The position numbers and the translations under genes were made by a program. From NCBI GenBank assembly GCA_022575985.1, contig JAKSXM010000137.1:24136001-24200000 (forward strand): a DNA stretch of 64,000 bases, given 5' to 3'. Each line of letters starts with the position of its first letter. Positions within the stretch are counted from its first letter, which is position 1. The notes under the pieces are model-generated. The model was not told the DNA's origin. It ran no database searches and saw only the letters and a list, made by a program, of their open reading frames with translations. Source of the stretch: Anagrus nilaparvatae. Its lineage: Eukaryota > Arthropoda > Insecta > Hymenoptera > Mymaridae. Below are positions 39,952 to 51,375 of this stretch, in pieces.

Positions 39952-42829
39952 AGGTTTCATATTCGGGTGATTTTTTCAAAATTCAATAATCCTTTTCTGT
40001 TCAGAGACCAATTAGAAGTGCATATTACAGGAAATCCGTAGAAGAAAAGTGAAAAAAAAAATAAAAATTTTTAAAAAAATTAGTTAAACTGAATCAGAGA
40101 AAAAAGAGTTAAGAAATAAACTATTTGGTGTTGCCTTAATTAATTGTGGGTAACGAAACCTTAGGTTAGTTGTAGCATCTAATTGGTTACATAGCGGCTT
40201 TAATGTCAATGAATAATAAGAATATTAACTGACCTAATAAAAGATTTTCAAATTTAAATGAGAAAAAATTGACTCGACCTGAAAACGCATTTTAGAAAAT
40301 AAGTCTAGCCGATTCGATTATTTTTTATCCAAACAAGTATCCCCTCATAGAAAGTTCATCTACTTGACATTCATACTCAGGAATCCGATTCATTTCATTC
40401 ACACAAATAATATAAAAAAGCATACTAAAAACATTTTGTCATTTTATCAAACTCACTACAATATTAAAAGTATTTTGTCCCATTTTATAAAATGTACATT
40501 GGACAAGTTACAAAAATATTTTCATCCAAGTTTTGTCAAAGAAAACATCTACTTATATTAATATCAGTTGTTTGGAAATAATGGAAGCTTTTTTAGCAAA
40601 AACTAGCACATACAAGTATAAAGCTCATCAGATAATGGCCCTTGGCTTCTTGTCTGAATAATAAAGTAGCTGACACCTTAGAAGAGCCTCTCTCGACAAA
40701 AAAAACCTCTCATCTTTATTGTTCTTTACCAAAGGCGAGACGTCGAGTCATTTTTTTCCCCTGAATGACAAGATCAAAATAATAAAGAAAATCTAAAAAA
40801 TTACGTTTGCTCATATAATCTTTCAGAATATCATATTTTTAACCTATTTGTTAAAAACGTAAAAAGATGGTTTGGGATTAAAAAAAAATTTCCCTCGATA
40901 ATATGTCAATTACGTAGGTGTAAATAATTGATATTCTTTTATCTAATTGATAAAATTCCAAAGATATTGTGGTATTATTTAATTAAAAAATTTGAGGCAT
41001 TTGGCTTGTAAAGAACATATTTTTTTCTCTTTGTGGTTGTTATCTTTTCTTGTGTATCTTAGCATGTATCTTTTGTATTTTTGTTAGACTAGAGATATAT
41101 TTTTGCTCGGGTACTCAAGAGTGCATCTCACGTACATTTTTTTACCACTGATATCACACAAAACTATGCCATTGTTTCGACTTATTAGGACATTTATTAT
41201 TACATTTGTTTGTTTATTTTTTGCCTCTTCTTCTGTTTTTTTACTTTAAATAATAATTAAGAGAAATACAAGACACGTTGATAATATTAATTAAGAAAAA
41301 TTCTATTGTTCGACACTCGTTTTTTTTTTTATTTTCGCTCTCTTGGATTAAAAAAGAACATCAACTGAAACATCATTATTATAGAAGGACAAACTTTTTT
41401 TTTATTATTTCATGAATGAAAAAATAAAACAACGTAATTTTTTTATATTGTTGAAAAAAACTAATTAAAAATTTAATAAATAAAATTATATTTTCTCATA
41501 CTTTTGACATAATTTTGAATAATCGAATTAAAAAAATGTCATTTTATTGTTTAAAAACTAAAAGTTTTGCAAAAATTAAATCGGTATAAAAAATTTTAAA
41601 AAGAAATTATTAATTTTAATGAATTTTACAACTAATAATTTAATTATTGATAAATTAATTTTCATTAAAAAATTTTAAATTTTCAGTAATTATGTATGAT
41701 TAAAAAGTTTTATCGGTATTCAAACATAGCAAAACTTATTTTACATCTGCTTCGTCTAAAAAATATTATTTGCTAGGGATTATTAAACAAGTTATCAAAA
41801 AGTGATTTTTAATTAAATTCCTGATTTGAGCAAACAGAAATAAGAAAAGTTGTGATTCTTTTTTTGTAAAAAATTTATTTTTTAATTTATCTTATCGATA
41901 GTTCTGGAATATTTCAAAGCTTGTTTTTTCTACGTCAGAGTTAATCGTCATAATCGTCAAAATTTGGCAATCAAAAGTGATTAAACTTAGATTATTTAGT
42001 ATTTAAAAATGTATAATAAAAAATGTGATTTACAATTTAGAGGATATTTAAAAAAAATAATTCCCTGAAAAAAAATAATGTCATATAATTACATAAATTA
42101 AGCAAATAATTTTTTTTTTACATTAATTATAAGGTAGAATGAGGAGTTTTTGGACACTATATTTTCTACCAAAAAATATTGATTTTTCAATCAGAATTTT
42201 AAATAATAAAACTTCGTGATTCAGATTTCTGCAAAAATAACAATTAAATAGCTTAAAATAACTTATACGATTTATTAAATTACAATGCAATTTTAGGTAA
42301 GATTTTTATGCATAATAACGAAAATCGTTCATTCGAGGACCTCCCGTTTTACCTTAATTTTTGAAGAATTATTTAATTTTTTTTTAATTTTGATAAAAAG
42401 AATTATCTGTAATTATAATGATTGTTTCATTGAGTATAAAAATTATCAATTTGTTGTATTAATTACCCAAATGAATTATTTTAAAAAAAATTCCATTAAC
42501 TCACACATACTCATGAGTATGCACAAAAAATATTTTTAAAACTTATTTCGACCGTTTTTTGTAATTAAATTCAAAGGATGTTTTGCTATCTAATTCGTTT
42601 GCGATTACTTCTCTCTTCAATTGCGAAATCCATTTTTTCAGACTAAACGAGAACTTGAAACCAAGCGCTACCAAGTCTTTTAATTTATAAAATAGTTGCT
42701 TTCTTAACAAGGGTGCGAAGTAGCCTATTTCTATCCCCAAAGAGAGATACGGGTTAAGATATTCAATTGATTTTGCTTTGTACCCTAGGTAAAGGTTACG
42801 ATGTTAAAAGTTGTTTATGTTGGTAAGTG

Positions 42830-43262
42830 CACTGTAAAAAGTAAATTTCTAAGATTTACAAAAAAAATAAAATTTTTTCGAAAAATTAGAAAATTTTCAA
42901 AAAATTTTGTAAATATTCGATAAAAATCATTAATTTACTAAATTTAGTATACATATTATCAAAAAATTCTAAAAATTACAATATTTTTTTGTGAATTTAC
43001 GAAAAAAGTTGTAAATTCTTAACTATTTTTCGGAAATTTACAACTATTTTTTGAAAATTTTCGAAAAAAAATTGTAAATTATCAATTTTTCTTGCGAATT
43101 CACAAAAAAAAATTGAGAATTCTTGAATTTTTCGTTAATATACTAAATTTAGTAATTATACGATTTTTTTCGAATATTTACAAATTTTTTCGAAAATTTA
43201 CTAATTTTTCGAAAATGTTCTAATTTTTTTGTTAATATATAAGAAATTTACTTTTTACAGTG
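42830..43262. mobile_element. Self-complementary MITE, copy A (433 bp)
   Basis: Starts CACTGTAAAAAGTAAATTTC and ends with the reverse complement (GAAATTTACTTTTTACAGTG), and the interior is largely self-complementary A/T-rich sequence built of TTTTCGAAAATTTAC-like units. Copy B is at 57098-57510. No coding capacity. The dinucleotide TG on both sides could be a target duplication, but copy B does not confirm it. Confidence 0.8.
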
Positions 43263-43599
43263 TGATACACAAAAGATTATTCTATAAAAATAATTCTTGT
43301 AAATAAGATGACTGCAACTAAACGAAAAGAGCTTTGCAAAATAATTGAAATTAAGTAGTATTCAAAGTAATTGTTAAAGAAATCTGTAAACTCGCCTTCA
43401 TGATTGCAATTTTAAAAAGATGCTATACTTAATAAACTGAAGAAGAAAAATTTTAATTTCTTTGCAAACTTGTCTTTTTGATGACGCGACATACAAAAAC
43501 AGTATGCAAAACGTCCAGTTGGATAGGCTGCACTCAAGGCATCAATTTTTATAATTTTAGTGAGGATAAGATGGCTAAACTGGATATTCGTTTAGCTGT

Positions 43600-43735
43600 T
43601 TCTACCAACGCCGTAAAAGGTAGTCGCAACCACAAACGCGGCTGCAAAGCAACACGCAGAGACCCAAAATCTTGTTGTGCGCATTGCGTTGCGGCTGCGC
43701 TTACGGTTGCGATTTACATTTTTGGCGTTAATAGA
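43600..43735. mobile_element. G+C-rich hairpin element A
   Basis: Imperfect terminal inverted repeats: TCTACCAACGCCGTAAAA on the left answers ATTTTTGGCGTTAATAGA on the right. The interior continues the hairpin (GTCGCAACCACAAACGCGGC against GCGGCTGCGCTTACGGTTGC). About 136 bp, strongly G+C-enriched relative to the flanks. Shares the GCAACCACAAACGC-type core with element B at 44018-44162. Confidence 0.65.
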
Positions 43736-44017
43736 ACCAGTCTATGTATTGACCTAAAATTGTTTTTTCAATATCCTTTGTACACTGTTAAATATAATTT
43801 TTGCATATATATCGATGATCAATGTATGGGATGAATCTAAATTGTAAAAATTTGAAAAAGTATAGGATAATAAACGAAGGATTCAAAAAAACAAATTTGT
43901 AAATATATAACATTTTTCGAAGTCAGTAGATTTTTGATTAAATCAGCGCACTGTATTGCGGGTTACGGCTCATTTTTTCGGATATGTAGATTCAGCCATA
44001 CAGTGCCTAATAAGGAT

Positions 44018-44162
44018 TAAGGCTCCATTTACAAAAGCCCTAAAAAGGGGGCGTAACCACAAGCGCAATGCGCACAAACCATTTTCAGTCTCTGCGCATT
44101 ACTCTGCATTTGCACTTGCGGTTGCACCCCCTTTCTGCGGCTTTTGTAGCTGGGGCCTAAAG
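44018..44162. mobile_element. G+C-rich hairpin element B
   Basis: Terminal inverted repeats TAAGGCTCCATTTACAAAAG and CTTTTGTAGCTGGGGCCTAA bracket an imperfect hairpin whose arms contain GGGGGCGTAACCACAAGCGC and GCACTTGCGGTTGCACCCCC. About 145 bp. A short non-autonomous DNA element; the family is not recognised, and the target duplication is not clear. Confidence 0.65.
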
Positions 44163-44963
44163 CCGCATTTAATTTTTGAGTTGCAAAGTCTGCGTTAATG
44201 CGCAGTATATTTTTTTATACGTAAAAACGTCTACTGCACAACGTAGTGTCTAACGGTTGATTGCATAATGTGTCTAAAACTGATGACTGATGCTGCAGAT
44301 AGTTAATTTAATGAGCGCTTTTTTTAGAATCTATAAAAAACTTTTAAGAGATTTCTTTTTTTAAAATAGGCATTCAAAAAATTTGTAAGCTAAATTGGTT
44401 TTTTCTTAGAACAACCAGAACCAAAATTGTTCAATATTATTATTATCTTTATTCACTGAGTTTAGATTATTATTTTAGATTATTAGGGAGTGAAAAAATT
44501 CCATTATTTACATAAGATAAATGCCTACGTAAAAATTAAAAATTAAATGAAAAATAAAAATTTAATTGAAATTAATGTAATAATTTTTGTGCTATGCCTA
44601 AAAATCAGATATAAGCAATAAAATTTTGAAATAAAACAAATAACGCAATAAAATAATTTGTTCTATTTATCTTGTTGGGCAAGAGAAATAAGGAAAAGAA
44701 TAAGAACTACAACACGGACGCACCTACACACCCACAAATTTAAAAGTGCGTACACGTGCTTTTAAAGTAAAAAGAGAAAAGTAATTATCTAAACAGTTTT
44801 ATCGTATAAAATAACAAAAGATTAAAAGAAAAAATAATTTGACGAAGCAAATCATAAATAAATACAAAAAATAATTATTATTATATTACATTGTAATTTT
44901 TAAAAAGAACTAAAATAAAGATAAGAAAGAGAGGTATTTTCACGTGTTTCCCCATTACAGATC

Positions 44964-45003
44964 TATATATATACGTCTTTGTTACTCAATAACTTAAATC
45001 AGT
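44964..45003 (+). promoter_or_regulatory. Candidate core promoter of transporter copy 1
   Basis: TATATATATA at 44964-44973 and the arthropod initiator TCAGT at 44999-45003 are spaced so that the initiator A (45001) lies about 30 bases downstream of the last TATA register. This would give a 5' UTR of about 238 nt before the ATG at 45239. Position and spacing are seen in the sequence; use as a promoter is inferred. Confidence 0.5.
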
Positions 45004-45238
45004 CTCACGAAAACTTCCGAACTTGTCACACGTTATTAATAAATTTTTTTAAAATTTAGTTCCTTCGAATTTGGCATTTGACGATTTTAGCGATTTTAGT
45101 CGTTTTTTCAATTGCAATTGTATCGAAAAAAAGTTTATTAACTTTTAGTGAACGTTACTAACAAAAGGCATTTACAAGATTTTATTTTTAGTGAATGCGA
45201 GTTGTATTTTTAGAACTCAGGAATTTCATTATTAAAAG

Positions 45239-48200
45239 ATGTCGCACGAAAATTATGGATTCACTGGTAGTTCGGTAAGTGTTTATAACTTTTCGCTGTA
45301 AATAAATAAAATTTCGTTAAAATGTGACCTCAATTTATGTTAATTCTTTATTCATAACAAGAGTTAAACTAGTGTTAATGAAATTTTGAATTTATAATTA
45401 TATTACATAATGACATAGTTTTCTATTTATTTATTATTTAATATCTAATTAGTAATAATTTATTTATCAACCTTAAAGTTTAATTAGTTCATTTACGATT
45501 TAGAAATAAACTCGGTTAACGATAATCGATTGCTCACGCCGGCCGAATTCTTTATTTAGAACGGGTTCAAAAATTAATTACTCGACCGCATGAAACCCGA
45601 AATGAAACCTATTGACAACCAAATAAAAAGTCACGTTTAAAAATATCGTTGACGCACATTCGTTTTTCTTTTAGAACAACGCAGTGTTGTCGTATCGTTT
45701 TTTTTTAAGCCGGGGTGTTTCCGAGAATCAGTAGAAAATTTGCTAACATAACCTAAAATTCAAACGAACAAAATTAAGTTAGGTTAGGAACTACTTTTAA
45801 AACTTGTTCCTATGTATAAATATAGCAGCTTTTAATTTTAATTAAAGATATTAGATTAGAAAAACATATAGAAAAATATTTTATTTAAAATTTTATCTAA
45901 AAAATTTAGGTTAACAATAGCTTTTAATACAAAACGTGAGATAAATACTAAATTTTTTTCTTTATCTATTATAAAAAATTAGTCATTAATTAAATAATTT
46001 AATTTTTTTTTTTTAAATAATAATTATTTATCTTTGAAATTTTAGTAATATAATATTAAAAGTAAATAAAAAAAAAATAATTTCCAAGAAATATAATTTT
46101 ATTTTTTTCGTTATTTTTGTTATTATAATAATTAAAAATTTCCTGACTCACTTTATTTTTATTTTTTTTTTTTTTTTTCGTAAAACATGAATAATTGATA
46201 TTTTTTTTAAAACAATTCAATTATATAAACAATAATTTTATGTAAGATATTTAAATTAAAACACGAAATGAAAAAGGAATAATTTTTTATATTCGCAGTT
46301 AACAGTGAATTAAAAAGAGTTATGTTCGTACTCGCATTGTAAAAAATGGATAAAGTATCAGAAATTAATTTAAATGTTCGTTAATTTTCTATTTTATTAA
46401 TCTATAGGGACGAGTTTCTTTAATCTCGTTGGATAAATTTCAGTGCAATCACCATTAGAAATGCGATTGAAAATAAATTTTTATTTTAATTTATTGAAAA
46501 AAGAAAAGTTTTTATTTTGCAGCTCAGCTGTAAAATTTACTTATTAAATTTTGCCTCATTTGTTTATAAATTTTCCTTAGTAGGTTTCTTTCCAAACCGG
46601 TTTTACAACAACAAAACAACTCGTTTACAGCTATCTCACTCTATCTTATAAACTCGCACGCGCGTGCAGCAACATGCATATAAAATATTCACTTGGTTAC
46701 TTCGGCTATTTCCGCCAACCATCGTTAACATTCCTAAATTTGAACAAAGAATCAATGGAAATTTTTTTCCTCCACTTTAATCTTCTTATGGATTTAGGAA
46801 GGGAAAAGTACTTAAACCTGTTTAGAAAGATGCTGCGGATGGATGTTTTGAAGAAAAACATCATGCCATATTAGAATAATTTTAAATGAACTTCACTAAA
46901 TTAATAAGGCACGTTTATGCTAATGAGATTAAGTGATATCTATCCTCTTAATCTAATATGATGATATCCTTTGTGTATAAGAAATCGTCAGTTGTTTCGC
47001 AACTTGTAAAGAAAACTACTATGCTCTAATGTGGGACAAAATATGCAATATTAATGTTTTTTTTCAGTCAAGCGAATTTCATGAATACATAATAAACATT
47101 GTTTAACTTTCATAAAGCAATTTTCTCAGTATATAAATAAAATCATCAATAAAATCAAGAAATCATAAATGCAGTCGCAGCTAATTTTATTGCTCTGATA
47201 TAATTAGGGCGTTCAAAAAACACGTAACACGAATTTGACGAAAAAACCCTTTCATGCGTATGGCAAAATAATACTATTTTCAGTAAATTTAATGTGGTTT
47301 TGATAGGAACCGTAAAATTTTTGTTTACCCTGCATGCGTGTTTTGCGTTACGTATTTTTTGAACAGCCCCTTAATAAAATTTAAATAAATATTAATAAAT
47401 TATCTTTAATAAAAGTTGTTTTTGTTAATCACTGTTAATCGTTGTTATTTTCAAAAAATAAGGCTTGATATGATAAACTTTTTTATTTAATTAGATCTTA
47501 CGATATTAATCACATATTATTAACGTGTTTTGATAACCTTAATTTAATTATTTTATTTTAATCTCTAATATAATTTTATATCTCTTTTTTTATCACTTAT
47601 CTGAAGGTAATAAAAACTTTTTTTTACTTTTAGGCAACTATCGAGACTAAAAAACCTTCGGTCGCTAATAACGATAAGTAAGTTTTAATATTTATTAATT
47701 GGTATCAAATTATTGGAAAATAGAAAAAAATATTCATTGTTTTTGCTTGTTTTTTCAGATATTACGCAAAAAACTGCTCAAATGGCGCTTATGTTATCGA
47801 CATAAAAAATCCTGAAAAAAATCCTAAAGGATTTGATTATGATGACTACGACCCATATCTTCACAGAGATGTCGAACATCCAACTACGTGAGTTTATTTT
47901 TGAATGATTAAAAAAAAAATTGCGCTTCAGTTAAACGAAAAATATTTAAATAAAGTCACGTTTTGCAATGACTAAGGCGCAAAACCAAATAATTACTTCG
48001 CAATTAATATTAAATTATGACAAATTTTTTTTATGCATTTTTTCAGGTTTTGGGAAACTTTACTGCATATGGTCAAAGGAAGTTTGGGTTCAGGTATTTT
48101 GGCAATGCCCAAGGCTTTTGTCCACGCAGGATGGTTACTGGGCAGTATAGGCACTTTAACGATTGGTCTTATAAGTACTTACTGCATAAGATCATTAATT

Positions 48201-49619
48201 ATATCGTCGTATGAGCTATGTAAAAGAAAAAAAGTACCTTCGATGACGTATCCAACGACTATGGAAAGTGCTCTAGAGGAAGGTCCTCAATGTTTAAGGA
48301 AGTTTTCAAAATATTGCCCGTAAGTTTTCTAAGTTTTATGAAATTCTTTGTTATTCCTTAATGCTGCAGAAATTAAAGACAAATTTTTTTCCACGTTCCA
48401 GGTTGATAACCAATGTTTTTCTCTTAATTTATCAATTAGGAATATGTTGCGTCTACACGGTCTTCATTGGCGAAAATTTAAAAATGGTAATTTTTAGAAA
48501 AGTTTTTTATATTTTTATAAATTTTTAAATCTACTAATTAAATCATATTTTTTAGGCCTTAGATCCGTACATTGGAACATATAGTTTGAAAACTTATATG
48601 CTTTGTACTTTGCTGCCATTGATTTTAATTAATTACATTAGAAATTTAAAACTCTTGGCTCCTGTCTCGTCGTTTGCCAATTTCATAACTCTGATAAGTT
48701 TTGGAATCATTGCATATTACATTTTTAGAGAACCAATCACATTTGAAGGAAAAGTTCCAATTGGTAAAGTCGAAGAATTTCCATTGTTTCTAGGAACTGT
48801 CTTATTTTCTCTCGAAGCTATTGGTGTTGTAAGTATTTTGTGTATAATCAGATTTAAATTCTTTTTCCGATTTATCATGCAATTTATTTAAAATTAAAAC
48901 TTTTACAACAGATAATGCCATTAGAAAATGAAATGAAAAAACCAAGAGCCTTCATCAAACCAGCTGGTGTCTTGAACATTGGAATGGGAATCAACGTTGT
49001 TTTATACATCGCAATGGGATTTTTCGGGTACATGAGGTATGGAACTAGTGTTCACGGTGCAGTAACCTTAGATTTACCAGGAGAATTACCATCTAAAATT
49101 GCACAATTGCTCCTTGCGATATCGATGTATTTCTCGCATGCTTTACAATGTTACGTTGCTATCGATCTCACTTGGAATGAATACATCCAGCCCAAATTCC
49201 GATACATGACGGAAAAGCAACAATTGATCAGAGAGTACATTCTCAGGACACTTATTGTTATGTTTACCTTTTTGCTGGGATACTTAATTCCTCAATTGGA
49301 TCTCTTCATCTCACTTTTTGGTGCTTTGTGTTTGGCTGCAGTAGGCATTTCATTCCCTGCCCTTATTCAAATTTGCACATTCTGGAAAACTAATTCCACT
49401 GGTGGAAGAATATTTTTGGTAACAAAATCTACTGCCATAATACTTTTTGGTTTGTTGGCTTTGGTAGTCGGAACTTACACCAGTCTCTCCGGAATCATCG
49501 AAACATTTGGAAAGAGCGATAACTTAAACGCTACCCTAATATCCTTAGTAAATAATACTGGAACAACAACAAGCGGGGCCTTATTGAGCTCTACCCAAAC
49601 ACCAATGGGTATGCCCTAA
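45239..49619 (+). CDS. SLC36-like proton-coupled amino acid transporter, copy 1 (7 coding exons, 515 aa)
   Basis: Predicted exons: 45239-45274, 47634-47677, 47759-47887, 48047-48319, 48402-48486, 48556-48828, 48912-49619; all introns are GT-AG and the joined frame is open to TAA. Members of the SLC36/AAAP family carry small neutral amino acids, usually with protons, across plasma or lysosomal membranes. A soluble N-terminus carries DDYDPYLHRDV (residues 55-65), then TM1 holds the family signature KGSLGSGILAMP (80-91). Later come a CCVYTVFIGENL helix, LISFGIIAYYIF, and the TM6-type IGVIMPLENEM motif (278-288). About 11 membrane segments are expected. The C-terminal tail has N-glycosylation sequons at N486 and N494, fitting an extracellular or lumenal end. 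An in-frame TAA two codons upstream fixes the start. Intron 1 is long (2359 bp) and contains a MITE. It resembles insect CG1139/CG13384/pathetic-type proteins; the exact orthologue and substrate cannot be told. Very sure of family and exon structure. Confidence 0.93.
47217..47370. mobile_element. Short PIF/Harbinger-like MITE in intron 1 of copy 1
   Basis: Terminal inverted repeats GGGCGTTCAAAAAACACGTAAC and, on the other strand, GGGGCTGTTCAAAAAATACG bound a 154-bp element. Both sides carry TTA (47214-47216 and 47371-47373), a 3-bp target duplication typical of PIF/Harbinger elements. It is non-coding. A related half element is at about 39518-39585. Copy 2's intron 1 lacks it. Confidence 0.75.
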
Positions 49620-50546
49620 AAGCTTGAACCCGGGTTAGTTTCGATGGAATCTCATGAAAAAAATAATCTTCCGAAAGGGCGATTTTTCCATGAAGCTTGA
49701 ACTTGGAGCTTGAAGGAGTTTTGTAGTTTCACAAATCTCATCTTAAAACTGCATTAAAAAGAAAACACAATTCAAAAGTAAAGCTTCTGTAGCTTTAGAA
49801 CGAATAACAGTATTTCACGTTTGCGTACCGAACAAAAAGCAGAAGAAACAGAGTATTCAATTAAAATACTTGATGTACCTGTTTGAAAAAAAAATATCAC
49901 CAGAAATCAATGTAGTATAGTAAAATATACCGAATCATACATAATTTAAACTTTCGCATATTAAAATTCACAAATAATTTATTGATTATCATCTCGTATT
50001 AAATTTTTATCTTTAATTTTATGCATTTAAATTTAATCACTATTATTTATAAATACGCAATACAAATATATTTTATTACTTTCTACTGCGTTTTGTATAA
50101 TTTTGACTGTTTCATGGTTTTATGATGATTCTGACGAAGTGTCGAGGCACTGATTTCTTAATCTGACTGCAGAAAGGGAACAATGTTTTGGTAACGTTCA
50201 GCACGATATTCGTAAGTAATTATAAATAATAGCGATTGATAATTGATAATTATGTTAAAAAAAGTATTCCAATGTTGACCAATTAAGAATTACACGTATC
50301 CCCTCTCTATTTAATGAAATTCGAATAACCGTTTACATTATTTTTTCGAGTTAAATTGGGATTCCAGAACATTCTGTCCAGTAAACGAATCCAAAAGTTA
50401 GAAAAATTACCACAAGAGGGATTTTTAAATTTCAATAAATAGAAAGGGAATACTTTTTTAGAATTAGTCTTTAAAAAAATTTGAAAGAGCAATTTTAGAT
50501 TTAAAATTTAAGTATCACAAATTATTTGTGAATTTTTTCAAATAAA
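49620..50546 (+). other. 3' UTR and downstream region of transporter copy 1
   Basis: Contains three AGCTTGAA repeats (about 49620-49715); the segment AGCTTGAACTTGGAGCTTGA at 49694 aligns with AGCTTGAACTTGAAGG at 54365 after the copy 2 stop. Possible polyadenylation signals are ATTAAA at 49998 and AATAAA at 50434 and 50541; I cannot decide which is used. Confidence 0.45.
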
Positions 50547-51345
50547 ATTATACTATTAGAAAAAGTTGTACGGAATCAAAGACGTTTTCGCTTCAGCCCT
50601 TAAAAAACCAATTTTTTTAATTTTACAATATGTTTTTAATTTCGTACAACTTTTTATAGCAGCGTAATTACTCATAAATTAAAATTTGAAGCGTCTAAAA
50701 TTTTGTAATTGATAACAAAGATTAAAAAAAAAAATGTAACAAAGACAGTTGCTTAAGATAGAATAAAAACTTGATTTAGTTATTCAATTAAGTCGATCAA
50801 TATTAATGTAACGATAAAAAATAAAAAATTTTGAAAAATCCAAAATTTTTGAGAATCACTGAATAAATTTTTACGTTAAAAAAGTAACTGAGCATTATTT
50901 TATTTATCCATGACTAACCATATTTTTAACCGAAGAATATTATGACGCGATCTTTAATAAAAAAAATAAATCGAGTCATTCCATCTTAGGCAACTTTCCC
51001 TTAAAATGAGAAAAAACATAAATTATTGCTTAGATATAAAAATTGATACATAAGTTTTGTTTGTAACGTTTATTGTTTGCGTAAAATAGTTTAAAGTAGT
51101 AGAGTATGGATAAATGAGAAATTGATAAGAATGATAAATAATTAGTATTAATTACACAAAGATTGGATATTTGAGAGTCTATACAACTATAAACTGTGTA
51201 AATATTAAAAATAATCAAATTTTAAATAAATATAAAAATATTAAAATTTAAGTTAGATTCTAAAAAGAGATAAGAAATAATAAAATCAGAGTAGCTCCGA
51301 TTTTCACACGGGGACCCTTCAAGGCGGCTCTTGTAGTTTATTCAA
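50547..51345. other. Intergenic spacer between the transporter copies
   Basis: A/T-rich, no exon or repeat recognised. G+C content rises just before copy 2 (51290-51375). Confidence 0.5.
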
Positions 51346-51350
51346 TCAGT
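51346..51350 (+). promoter_or_regulatory. Candidate initiator of transporter copy 2
   Basis: TCAGT matches the arthropod initiator and lies 28 bases before the ATG. No TATA box is seen about 30 bases upstream, unlike copy 1, so the two genes may have different core promoters. A five-base match alone is weak evidence. Confidence 0.3.
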
Positions 51351-51375
51351 TGAAGAATCACAGTCGTCGAGTAAA

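Larger units (their letters stand above)
33521..42829. other. A+T-rich non-coding stretch with scattered repeats
   Basis: No gene recognised. It holds a 12-bp G-run at about 35459-35471 followed by the motif family seen at 7276-7560, a compact G+C-rich hairpin at 37046-37076, a composite MITE remnant at 39470-39600, and a perfect 19-bp inverted repeat at 39913-39951. The region 38280-38720 is a little more CpG-rich than average but offers no exon. Confidence 0.55.
43263..44963. other. Spacer upstream of transporter copy 1, with two hairpin elements
   Basis: Apart from the two G+C-rich hairpin elements at 43600-43735 and 44018-44162 no gene is recognised. The open frames at 43478-43834 and 43956-44198 exist because these elements are G+C-rich and so lack stop codons; their peptides (His/Arg/Cys/Ala-rich) have no domain. 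Confidence 0.6.

Noticed and set aside
43478..44198. 118- and 80-codon open frames, His/Arg/Cys-rich
   Set aside because: They lie over the two G+C-rich hairpin elements, which lack stop codons by composition.
47968..48214. Two overlapping frames at exon 4 of transporter copy 1
   Set aside because: Alternative-frame readings of intron 3 and exon 4; the transporter frame is the one with family motifs and matching splice phases.
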